A stretch of 64,000 nt of DNA, from NCBI GenBank assembly GCA_023313575.1, contig JAJTTP010000006.1:1054001-1118000 (forward strand), read 5' to 3'. The position numbers were made by a program, and so were the translations under genes. This document shows, in pieces, positions 47,548-58,378 of this stretch. Below the pieces are notes generated by a model that worked only from the letters and a program-made list of their open reading frames with translations, was not told where the DNA came from and did no database searches. This DNA comes from Eutypella sp. D-1. Taxonomy: Eukaryota; Ascomycota; Sordariomycetes; Xylariales; Diatrypaceae. Every line of letters begins with the position of its first letter. Position 1 is the first letter of the stretch.

Positions 47548-50500
47548 TCACGAAGGAGCAGCGATCCCCTCCGGAGCAGCTACCTCCTGGTCGAGCAAAC
47601 CCATGAGGGCAGCGGAGCCGTCAACCTCCGCCAGACTAACAACGCCAAAACCGGGTCCCGAATCCGTGGGCGTAGAAGCGGCGGCAGCCACGGCAGCAGC
47701 GGTTGCGGAGGCGCCGAAATCGAGACCAGTCATACGGCTACCCGCTCTGAGGAAGCTAACACCAGCACTAGCCTTATCGACATCACTGCCAACGACATTG
47801 TTGCCGGCGGCAGCAGTAGCAACACCCGCCCCCTTTGAGTTGTCGCAGGACGGTGGAAACTGCAACCACTGGTCGAAGTCAATGTTGGTTCCCGTGATGG
47901 CGTTCCAATCGAACTCGTCGTGGTGGTCCATGCCATCGAAGTCCATCTCAATGTCCATGTCGAGGGGAGCACCTCCACCCGCTCCGCCCATGGTATAGTC
48001 TCTGCCATCCGACGAGGCGCCGCTTGCGCTCGGCGTCATCAACTCCTTCTCCGTGTGTGGTGGTGATGGGCCGCCCGCCATGCCTACCGACGACATGATA
48101 TCCGCGGGTGGGACGAAGTGTTGAGTTGTGTGCTGATGCTGCATAGATTGTGGGAACAGGCGGCTTGCCAGTGTCGATTGCGCCGCTGCTACGGTTTCCT
48201 GCTGCGCCGCCAGGGCGGCGGTTGCGTTGGTGTCGTACGGCAAGGGTTCGGGCGGCGGAGTCGCCATGTTCTCCACACCCGCATTGAAGGACGGGACGGG
48301 CGGCGCCGCCATCTTGTGGCTACCTCCCATGGCAGGGCTAAAGCCTTGCTGCGCGCTCTGCTGCGCGCTCTGCTGCTGCTGCTGCTGTTGTTGCTGTCCG
48401 AGCTGGAGATCAATGGAGGCCTTGCGCAGGGCAGCATCAAGGAAGTGGACGGCGTAGTCGGCGGCGGCGTACGAATCTCTCAGCCTCTCCATAACCGTCA
48501 TGCACTGCCGGAAGCCATGAAGTGCATTATCACGAGCCTGGGGAAGTGAGCTCTTCATCTCAAGCAGATGGATGATCATTGCAGGCAGGACAACGGTGAC
48601 ACCCGTGGTCGGCAGGAACCGCTCGAGGCGCAACGTATGCATCTCTGATACCATGCGCGTGATCTGCGTCGCTGCGTCGCGGACGCGCATGCGCGACAGT
48701 TCTTGCACTTGCGCCGACGTCTGCGGCGCGTGTAATGGGGATGCTGGAAGAAATTGGGGCCGGTGCAGCGCCGACACGGTAGTGTAGTACACCATGTGAA
48801 GAAGATTGCGCTGCACAGCGACCGTTGACCGCCCGTTCTGAAGATCCAGGCACGTTAGAGGTCGGTATTGGCAGCAGGCAGGAAGGGCGGTCGCCCAAGC
48901 CACAAGCTCCATATCGCAATTCTTTACATTATCCATGTTGTTGAGCTGCTTGTTGGGGAACAGCATCATGGAGCTGTTAGTCGTGTTCTCCTTGGCCTTG
49001 TCGCGGATGAGGACGGAGTACTGCGCCTTCAGCATGTTGCTGATGCAGAGGCAAAGCTTGGCCTTTTCGATACACATCAGGGCGAGTTCTTGCTGCATCG
49101 CCATGTCGCGCACGAAACGGCAATCCTCCCCGATTACCTGGATCTCTTCCGAGAGTGGCTCGATGTCGAAGTCACTCTCCTCCAGCATCGGCACGTCGAA
49201 ATCCTCATCCTTTATGCGGGTGGGACGGCGCATGCCCAGAGCGACCAAGCGATCGCGCATGAAGCAACTCCACCATATCCTCTTCCAGAGATTCTTCTTC
49301 CGGGGAGGCATGGTGGTATTGGCTGGGTTTCGGTGCAGACCAATAGTGTGAGCTACGGAGATGGCGACCCCCATCCAATGCCACGTGTCCTTCTGGTCGT
49401 CCGGCGTCTCATACCAGTAGGTCATCAGCAGGAGCGCCTGGACGAGAACCAGGCGGTCGCTCTCATAATCGAAATCATAAAGAAGCCTGGATTTGTAGAA
49501 GAACGCCTTGCGAGCGGCTTTCCTGCTGGGATAGCCGGCGTCCTTGAGGTACCTACTGTCCACGAATGCACTCGCAGAAAACATCACAGCATGGTAAAGG
49601 AACAAGCTGATCTGGCCGCACAAGCCATCCCGAGAATTGATGGAGGTCAGGAAATCGGTCAGGTCGATCAGGGGCATGTACGGATGTACATATTCGACAT
49701 AGCAGCGTAGCAGGGCATTCTGAAGCGGGATGCTCGGCAGCGTCAGGGCGCCCTTAGCATGGAGATAGGCGACGTCCTCGGCTCCTATCTTGGCGGGAAG
49801 CGGGCGAATGAAGGCTGGCAGATTCGATGACGCATCGGGCTCCTCGAGGGTGTTGAGGAACTGGGCAGTCCTCAGATCTCCAGACACCGACACTGAGTCG
49901 TGCCGAGGCGTATTTGGGTTCGGCCAGATACTAGGATATCTCGAGCCATTACTGCTGGCTTGCAGCTTAGCTAGCATCAAAGGATCGAGTTGCACACCAC
50001 CTGACCGTTGATCTGAGACGCCGTCGTTAGTCGCGTGCCCAAATTGAAATTTCTTGGTACTTCCGGAGAAATTGGATCGGCCTTAGAATGATTGGAGGAA
50101 TACTTAGGTGGGGGGCAGAGGGGTAGAGGGCTGAGGGGTGAACAGGTTGAAAATTTCTAAGGCTTGTCTGACATGTGAAAGCACGTGGGGCTCACATGTC
50201 CGGCGACCAGTAAGCCGGAGGTGGGTAGGAGCGGATAAACAAGGGGGTAGGTAAGGAGGTAAGGGGACAATGCATGGGGGCACGATGCCAATTGGACGGT
50301 AAGCAAAATTTTAAAGATGAGAACTTACAGATCAAATGCGGAACGTGACCTTCCAAGCCTCCACCATCGGTAAGCCCGTCGTTGCTGGTGGCCGAAGAGA
50401 ACTGAGATACCTCACTTTGTCTTCGTAGCGGAGCCGCAGTGATGTTGACGGGAGCCGCAGATTTCGCCTTCAACTGTGGATGATGATGATGGGGCTCGGC

Positions 50501-51508
50501 ATGATGTGCGACCGAAGCGTTGCTGTTGCTCGACAGGGACGAGTCAAAGAGATTCTTCCTAAGTAACCCGAAAAGGTAGGGGACAGGGGTGTAAGCCAAG
50601 TAAGTCCCAAGTCTTTAAGTCGATCATTTGGGATCGACTCCAACTGAGCGCAACAAATCATCTTGAAGAATGATGGCTGAAAAAGGAAAGACTGGAAAAC
50701 ATGACGCAAGGATAGCGGAACCATGAATTACATGGAGAGGAGGAATGGACAATTGGAAGATGGTTCCATGGAGAATAAAGTATATTTTGATTGCAATTGC
50801 ATGAAGCGGGATTTTTGAAAAGGGGGTGATAAAAAGGTACGATGGGATTAATTAACTCACTTTCTGCGACGACTCTCTTGCACAATACATTCGACATTGT
50901 CCCATCTGCAATTGCCGCACGGGGCACCCTCGACAACGTCACATCGGACCTTCCTAGCTCGGCAGCTCACCTATACAGGCAGACAAGCATGGTCGGATTA
51001 GCATAGTAATAAAGATAAAGGTTTTTTTTAAATGTTCATTTAGAGAGGTATTTTTCGAACGGAAAGAGTGTTTCACCCGGCATTGCCGGTCCTGAAGTCC
51101 AAATGACAGTTCGCGGCAGACACAGTGGTAAAGAAATCGCAAACTGTTCGAAGCAAACCAGAGACAAAAAAAGGGGGTACAGAGTTCAATAATAACGGAA
51201 ATATGCCGAAGGAACCAATCACAAAAGTTTCGGGGCAGCGGAATCTGACTTACACAAGCTCTAGCTGCTCTTCGCTTCGTGACCTTGGCCGCACCCGTAG
51301 GTTCCAACGTCGAGGCAGCGCGCTTTTTGTTCGACGGCTGTTGCGAAGGAGTGGCCTTCGTCGTCGTCGGCGTCGTCGTCGTTGCCGCGGCTGCAGGTGT
51401 TGGCCGGGAAGCAGAGGGTGATTCTTCCATGGTCATTGAAACTATTGTTGGCTCGTCCGGTTGGGGTTCGGGTGAGTGGCTTGTGGATAACATCTCATCG
51501 GACGACAT
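47548..51508 (-). CDS. Zn2Cys6 transcription factor, Ctf1/FarA/FarB type fatty-acid regulator
   Basis: Four exons, 51254-51508, 50861-50970, 50329-50558 and 47548-50012, with introns of 283, 302 and 316 bp, give 1019 residues. The binuclear cluster is at residues 85-113: C85-x2-C-x6-C-x7-C-x2-C-x6-C, preceded by basic KRRAARA. Intron 1 falls directly after the codon for C85. Next comes a Ser/His-rich linker, then the fungal-specific regulator domain from about 298 (YVEYVHPYMPLIDL, then FDYESDRLVLVQALLLMTYW, WHWMGVAISVAHTIGLHRNP, RIWWSCFMRDRLVALGMRRP). A Gln run lies near 750 and an acidic/Gly-rich C-terminus follows. These blocks are typical of cutinase transcription factor 1 and the Aspergillus FarA/FarB proteins. 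Those bind CCTCGG and switch on cutinase, lipase and beta-oxidation genes when fatty acids are present. Which paralogue this is cannot be decided here. The introns are long for this genome. Confidence 0.93.
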
Positions 51509-54500
51509 CCTTTCCGTTTTCCGTGGTCACGTTCGTAAAATCCAAGAAAATCCAAAAAGAAAAATAATAGAAACTTCGTGCCTAGAAGCCGGTGGGGACC
51601 TTTCCTGGACGGCTATATTGTGGACAGGAGATGCTTCAATTCCGATGTATTGTCGCGTGGGTGATAGGTATTATGACGCGTTGCGGACTCATAGAGGCTC
51701 CGAGGTTCGGTGCGTGCTGGTAATGGTATATGTTGTAGGTGCATAAACTGCTGAGCAGTCCGTGTAAGCGCATCCAAGCCAACGTTTCCGGCGGTACGCA
51801 TTAGAACAAGAGTCGTTTGGCTCTTTCCGGGGTTGCTAGTTTGCGGTGTTTCGTGAATAAGAATCCCGACACTTATCGGGAGGGTTCTGAACTTCCGCAC
51901 CGAAAGGATATAATTTTTGAGTGGAGATTTTTCTAATAACGCCGGCGTACCTACGAGGCTCAAGTCAAGTCCCAACGTCGAGGAGGGGAGAGGAATGCGG
52001 AGGCGGGTAGGGTGGGGGGAGCCTCGACTATTATATTTCACGACGGTTTTCTCTTGAGTCTGCCAGATGCCTGTCCTGGAAGCCCGAGCTAAAGAAACCT
52101 CGACGGGGTACCTCTTAGTGTCACGATACATTGCTGCGTACTCTGGGTATTCTGGGTCCAGTCCAGACTCCCATCCTATGCGGAATCGGTGATTCGTTTA
52201 ACTGGGGATTCTGTTCAGGGTCCCCATAAAACCGGTCGTGTGTGCCCCATCCTTGGCAAGATGGGAGGATGGGGCCTGGTTGGCCGCCTGGCCGCCTCGG
52301 GCTTTTAGTCCGTAATGTAAAGATTCCTCACGATGAGATCGTCCGCCGAGCCCTTTCTTTAACATGTGCACCCTCCTACCTTACTCTACTTAATCTACTT
52401 ATTTACATGGTTCGTACCAATTATGTAGTTGTTAGTAACTAGTTACGTAGCCTTGTTATGCTCGTGACCTCAGCCGTCGTGTAAGCTGGGCGAGTTTACT
52501 AGACCTACCAGACTCGCGAGCCACAGACTTACCTAAACGTCAGGAATTACCAATAGCATTACGAAGAGCCCCGGCGCTGTTCTCCTATTCCGGGTCATCT
52601 TCTGCCCACGCCGCCGGCCATTGGTCAGTTGGGTGCCGCATCGCGGTGGCACTTAGCGAACTGGTGGACCCTTTTCTCCGCAACCTGCTTTCTTAGGGAG
52701 CTCTTGGGCAAATGCGGAGTGCTCAATCGGGGCCTGCGCCACGCTAACTAGAGGAGATGCTGGTTTTTCGCTAGCTCGTCATCGCGAACCTCGTTTTGAA
52801 ATTACTTAAGCCGAAGCCGTACTATTCAACATGTACAAGTATGTAGTCAAGGTAGTGTACTCCGTACGACGCTAGAGTTAGTTAGTATCAAGGGCTGAGT
52901 CAAGAATCGAGAGTGCGGAGAGAGCGCGAAGACCATGCCGCTCTGGTATATGGTGCCCGTCCTAGCTGATACTTGAGAGGTTCCAGGGTTACGACGATGG
53001 GGCGGAATAGCCACGAGATCCGATCCCATCAGTCCTTCCGCTCCTTCACGCCCACATGCTGCATACCTAGTTACGTACATAGTTAGTTGTACGTAGTATA
53101 TACGGTGAGCCATGTCCGTGGTGACGCTATCGTGGTGTGGGTGCCCCGGGCCATTTACTAGTTAGACTGTATAAAATCGCGAAAGTGCTTTCACATTTTC
53201 TCTCCAATCTGTTTCACTTTCCTAGAGGAATGGGAACAGAACGTCGGTAGAAAAATTGTCGAAAGGGATCCAGAAGTATCCGTGTGCATATACGTAGTAG
53301 TAATACGTAGGGTATCCTCCGGAGTTGATGCTGGCGTATCTGCCTACATGCAGGGGAAGCACGCCGAAAGTGCATTCGGCTGGACGGAGAAATGGCCGGC
53401 TGACTGGAAGACTTTTTTAATTTTTATTTATTTATCAGTTTCCTGAAGGAAATCTCCGGCCATGGGATTAATTGTGTGTCCGCTGGCTGGCTGCTACTGC
53501 CACATAGGAGGAACCTTAAGAGACATTAATATGTCAATGTGTCTTCTTGTTAATACATTACTAACTAACTGCCTAGATAATATGCAGGCTGCGCAAACCC
53601 GGTTGCGAAACTTCTGATAGGCCAATTCCTATAAAAATCCCCAGTAGAAGTGGACCCCGATATAGCAGAATTTGTATCTAGTTATGAATAATTACCATAA
53701 TTACGGGGTTTCTGTGGATAATCATCAAGGTTCTTGAAGCAAAGTGGATGATGACGATACAAGACCGTACATGAATGTTTTAGATGAAGAGAGAAAGAGT
53801 GAAAGAAAGAAAAAAAACTTTTCCATGCCAGTTTTCCTCATGCATTTTAGAATTATTGCATCTATTTCTAGGAATGCTACAATAGCAGCAGAAGTTGCAG
53901 TATACACGTACGTAATCTTAGGTAACTTGCCTCATATATTACACAACTGAATGGGTAGCCAAGGCCCAAACCAGGACAAATAGAGGACCGGGAATAACGC
54001 ACCAAGAGAAAAAAAAAAATCTAGGACTAACCTATCTACTCAACTACCTAGTACTATTATGTATGTCCGGTCCAGCCGGCGAAGCGGCTAATTGACCTAA
54101 ACTACGACTGTTCATCTCACCTCCTTATCGTGATCTTCGTAACTACTTTATGCAGGTTAGATGGGAGAGATACACGGCCTACCTATATAGGTATATAGGT
54201 ACCTACCGTTACAGGACATGGCAGCTGCATGGGCAGCAAATATGTACAATACTGGGAGAATGCGAAATAGTTATCCCGCAAATTATCTCCGAAGAGAGGC
54301 CTGTTGGCCTGTTTAGTAGCATCCGGGAGCCAAGCAATGGCACTTGCGGAATTCCGAAATTCGGCCGAGATAGGAGAAAGGCGAGAGAAGTCACGAAGGC
54401 GCGAGGTCAATTCAACGCACACACCACAGGTACAGATATATTGATAGTTGTACATTGATCGTAACCAGGTAGTTATACGTATGGTACGCACGGCATTGCG

Positions 54501-56032
54501 CAAGGGGCTGAAAAGGACGCAGAACCGGGGTGTGGAGTCGGGATATGTATGAGAAGCAGGCAGAGTGGGAAAAAAAATTCGCCTTTACATATTCAAGTCC
54601 ACATGTATGCCTGGTATGCAAAGAAGAGCAACCAGTATTAAGCTAGTACGGATGTTTAGCGTTGGTTAGCCTACATATTTTTCTGGTAATTATCACGATC
54701 GTGACCGACGTTGCAACTTCGTCTTTCACACCAACAAGAGCAAGAGGCTTAGTGTTATGTACGATGATGCATCGGGGGGGCAGGCCAATTGGAATTGGGT
54801 GTCAAAAGGTGTATTGTATCCATGGATCGGTGCCCCATACTTCCCCATCAATTTTGTCTTCGACTTTTTTTCTCCCTCCCTTAGCCCACTCGAATCTTAT
54901 TACAGGCCCTTCCCTCCCACTGCCCCGCAATCCATGGACGGCCAGCCAGCGCCGTCCAGAGTCAGCCCCTTGTTTCCCGACACGGGATGCCCCTCCCCCT
55001 CACTTGCTCCGCATAAAGCTAACTGAAGCTAGTCAAGGAGCAAAGAAAGAGGTGAAACTCCATCTTCCAAGTTCCTGACAAGCCACACTGGATATCCATA
55101 TCCATTCACACGTAAGTAGGCAGTACGAAGTACGAGAGGTAACTCGTAACGGTGCGTGAAGTGGTAGTGCCACAGAGAGTAGTCATGTGACACTTTTATA
55201 AGTTCACCGTTCAAATACTACTAGGCATTCACTCAGGCAGTTGGTTAGTTTCGGGCAGCACTATTATAACTATTCTGTCATTACCCTTGCTTATTTGTCT
55301 AGCATCTATGCTACCAACTAAACCATGCCCTTCAACACATCGTGACTCGGTTACCTATAGAGTTAGTTAGTCAACAAGCCCCCCCTTAAAGGAGGTACTG
55401 GATCTCGCTTATTACCGGTAGTTCCTATATACACGCAAGTCCCAAGTACACACGCCCGTTGGTCATCGTCCGTCTCGAACTAGCGCCCCTACCGTTCTAG
55501 CCCCCGGAGTTCGGTGGCAGGATTGGGTGAGTGAGTGGGTACGTGTGACGAAAATGATCCGTGGGCCCGGCCTCCGTGGGCCTCTTGTATGATCCGTATA
55601 TTCTTCGCCGAGCGCGACTAGGTCCGGTTAGGGCATACCCAGACTTGGACAGCTGGGGCAGTTACTAACTCCTATGCATGTCAGCCACGATGGCGCCCCG
55701 CGATGACCAACCCGTCCAGACATCACGAAGGTAAGCGATGGGGACGCAGGAATGATTGGCCGGGCCAAGGAAGTCTCGATGGCGTCCAGTGCGCCTGGTC
55801 TTGGCATACATACATACTGGTATTTTACTTTTAGTTCTACTATACGTAGTGGGACTAATGCCGCAACAGTTGAAGCAACAAGAATCTTCGAGTTGCCAAT
55901 GCAAATGTAAATCCCATGCACTAACCCCAGTTTTGCGCCAGTATAGTATATAGAGTGCAGGGTTCGCGTGTGGGGTGTCTTGTCCCTTAATTAGGTAGAT
56001 CATGTGACCTCCGCCTGCTCTTATAACGAACG
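51509..56032. other. 4.5 kb spacer right of the Ctf1-like gene
   Basis: The left few hundred bases are the regulator's promoter. No supported gene follows. It holds TACCTA/TAGGTA palindromes at 54178-54204 and a CCAAT-TATA pair (CCAATTCCTATAAAAATCC) at 53621-53639 with no convincing frame after it. No RNA gene or mobile element recognised. Confidence 0.5.
54178..54204. repeat. cluster of TACCTA/TAGGTA palindromes
   Basis: Contains the perfect 12-base palindrome ACCTATATAGGT (54181-54192) followed closely by AGGTACCT. The core CTACCTATATAGG also occurs at 7321-7333. It belongs to a motif family scattered through the spacers of this window. Confidence 0.8.
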
Positions 56033-56971
56033 CTATGATTGTGGGGGGCTCTGGCCCGCCGTCCCGGCGCCGGGCGGCTCGCCCTTATGGATGTCCTTCC
56101 ACTCCTCCTCGGTGACGTGGAGCCACTGCGACACTACCGTCGTCAAGGCCCAGGCGTCGCCGGATATCACAAGCCGCAGGACTTCGAGGCCGAGTATGTT
56201 AATGATACCGCGGAGCGACAAGTTGCTCCAAAGGTTCGGATCGAACATGCGGTCTCGGGGTAGTCCCCGCTTCTCCGCGAATGCCCTCGCCATGCCCCGC
56301 AGCGCGAGCGCGTCGGTCGGCGTACATACTAGGTACGCGACGAAGTTGGTGAGTATGTCCGCTCCGAGTATCGAGGGCAGTTTCGTTAGGGGATTAACCA
56401 TGTAAATGGGGGCTTCCGCCTGCTGAGAACGAGCGTCCGCGACCACGCTTGGGCGCAGCTCGGCGGACCAGCCGGCCGGATGCTGGTCGGTCGTGGAATC
56501 ACTAGTGTCCACATCGAAGCTGATGAGTGTAGGGTTGACCAGCTCAGCATCCTCTTCGTCGGTGCCGTAATCCTCACCCCCGCGGCTTGAGAATGTGCTC
56601 TGTCTCCTGACAGCTCCCACCGGGATGGCTTCTCCAGTTGGCTGGCCGTCTAGGGCCATCAGCGTCGGGATGTCGGCATCGGGATTTTGCGTGTGGCGTA
56701 TCTCCCTATCGGACTCACCTAGAGTCGGGGATTCTGGCACAGGCTGCCATGCTTGGCTGTTTCTATTGGTATTAGGCGCCCGGAGGCTGAATCGTTCATT
56801 TCGTGACGGTCGTGGAAGATGCTTAAGGATATGAGGCCAGGCATGGATGTGGACGGCGTTCCAGAACCGCCCACACAAATAGAATGCAGCATATGGAGCC
56901 ATATTGACCGCCAAGCGGCTGACCCAACTTAGAATGCCAGAAACACTGGTGTTTTCGAGGGGTGGTGCCAT
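56033..56971 (-). CDS. unrecognised fungal protein with hydrophobic ends
   Basis: Single-exon model of 312 residues. The ATG at 56971 (MAPPLENTSVSG) is the first in a frame that extends upstream only through non-ATG codons, so an upstream first exon remains possible. The N-terminal 50 residues are mildly hydrophobic (ILSWVSRLAVNMAPYAAFYL). Residues about 75-190 look disordered and acidic (GEDYGTDEEDAELVNPTLIS). The C-terminal 120 residues look folded and partly hydrophobic: MVNPLTKLPSILGADILTNF, then VCTPTDALALRGMARAFAEK, then NILGLEVLRLVISGD. It ends HVTEEEWKDIHKGEPP. I recognise no family. It could be membrane-associated. Coding status is supported by composition and by fit between the neighbouring genes. 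The next minus-strand gene ends 171 bases upstream of its ATG. Confidence 0.75.
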   Translation of the reverse strand: MAPPLENTSVSGILSWVSRLAVNMAPYAAFYLCGRFWNAVHIHAWPHILKHLPRPSRNERFSLRAPNTNRNSQAWQPVPESPTLGESDREIRHTQNPDADIPTLMALDGQPTGEAIPVGAVRRQSTFSSRGGEDYGTDEEDAELVNPTLISFDVDTSDSTTDQHPAGWSAELRPSVVADARSQQAEAPIYMVNPLTKLPSILGADILTNFVAYLVCTPTDALALRGMARAFAEKRGLPRDRMFDPNLWSNLSLRGIINILGLEVLRLVISGDAWALTTVVSQWLHVTEEEWKDIHKGEPPGAGTAGQSPPQS

Positions 56972-57142
56972 GAGCGGCGATGATTTTGAGAACGGAACGA
57001 GGAAACCGGGATCGGGAAACCAACGCGACGATGATATCAAGCCTAGACGTTGTAGAGTAAGAAATAAGTGGAAATGGAAACGGATGTAAGCTAAAGCACC
57101 TCGAAGCCTACAATATGTTTTAGTTTTGGGAGGCGTCTCAGT

Positions 57143-57791
57143 CTAGGGTTTCGTGACGTACAGTGCGCTGCCCCTTATCGAGCTAATGGACAAAGACGAC
57201 CAGCGAATTGCCTGCATGGCGATGAATGAAGGCAATCCTGTGAAACATATCTGCGCAATAGAATGATCGATGCGCTCATGCTTCCATAGGTTCAAGAAAT
57301 GAACCTGGTTATACTCTTTGTACAGCTAGCAGGTGTTAGCGTTGCTAACGTACAATTTCCTATTAACTACTTGGACTTACTAGGACACGCTGCCGGGTGC
57401 CATGGACACCCCATATACCTAGTATTCCAAGGGAGCGGCCGACATTGAGTAACGTCCTGCCTGTGTCGGTTTCGTACATATGGTGTCCCTGAACCAGGGC
57501 CAGTTGGTCATCGCTGATAACGGGGTGCTCAGGCTCGGCGACGCCTATGACGAGCATGACCTCATTGTGAGCACGGATAATGTCTTTGATAGCCTGTTTG
57601 GTCTGAGGGTTGATAATACGGCCCTTCTCATCATACTGTTTGGCGGGCTCGTGAGGGTCTACCTCGCCTAGACCCTCCACGACATCATCATAAGGTGATC
57701 GGCCCTATCGAGACGTTAGAATAAGATATATATAAAGAAGTGATAGGTTACTCACGAGGGCCTGTGAAGTTAGAGGTCCTAGTCTCCCCAT
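57143..57791 (-). CDS. small three-exon protein, function unknown
   Basis: Exons 57756-57791, 57381-57704 and 57143-57325 join with introns of 51 and 55 bp (donors GTGAGT and GTAAGT) to give 180 residues. The first exon codes only twelve residues (MGRLGPLTSQAL). The body reads smoothly across both junctions: GRSPYDDVVEGLGEVDPHEP, then QTKQAIKDIIRAHNEVMLVI, then GHHMYETDTGRTLLNVGRSL, then HGTRQRVL|LYKEYNQVHFLN and LWKHERIDHSIAQICFTGLP. Two moderately hydrophobic stretches (LGILGIWGV and ICFTGLPSFIAM) might touch a membrane. I do not recognise the family; its regular splice sites and protein-like composition support a real gene. It is divergent from UTP13 and shares a 587-base promoter region with it. 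Confidence 0.75.
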
Positions 57792-58378
57792 CTTGGTGGA
57801 GTGACGTATTTGTGACCTGGGGTCAGATAAGCCTGTAGGTTTCACGAGGGAGGCATCAGGATTCGGGATACTGATTAGTCGAAGAGAAAGAAGAAAGAAT
57901 AGCTACACAATTTGGTGATGCCAAAGAGCAAGTCAAAGGTAGTCTTTGTCTAATTGTTGATGGCATATCTACATGCGCATTATGTTAAGGGGTCGAGTTA
58001 CAAGGCTGACGACATTCCATGACGAGATGTCCTTACTAAGTAGGTACCTACTTAGGTATGCAACTTATGTAGCCCTAGCGATGTCTAGATTTTGCCAAGC
58101 AAACCTGACACGCTAACAATTCTCGGGGCTAGTAAGAATGGAGCTTCTAACTATTCTAGGTAAGTTCCAACACGTCGGGTTCTTATCGATAGGGAGCTAC
58201 AGTTCTTATCGTCAATGGTCCGTAAAATTTATTGATATTTACTTATCGGTCCAGGACCTCGGGATCCTTTAGAGGATATCTTCCTTTAGTAGCATTTTAA
58301 TTTTAATAGTATTATAACATCCATCTCCAACAACATTCCATATGCCAAAGAAGCCATTGCCTGTTTCTGTCTCTTCCA
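57792..58378. promoter_or_regulatory. bidirectional promoter between the 180-residue protein gene and UTP13
   Basis: Starts of the two divergent genes are 587 bases apart. Inside are a perfect 20-base palindrome at 58036-58055, three CTTATCG sites at 58182-58188, 58205-58211 and 58242-58248, and AAAATTT at 58224-58230. CTTATCG reads CGATAAG on the other strand, a GATA-factor type site. AAAATTT resembles the yeast RRPE element of ribosome-biogenesis promoters. Both assignments are inference from short motifs. Confidence 0.5.
58036..58055. repeat. perfect 20-bp palindrome
   Basis: CTAAGTAGGTACCTACTTAG is its own reverse complement and sits inside the bidirectional promoter, 323 bases upstream of the UTP13 start. 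It is the cleanest member of the TACCTA/TAGGTA motif family seen across the window. Confidence 0.97.
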
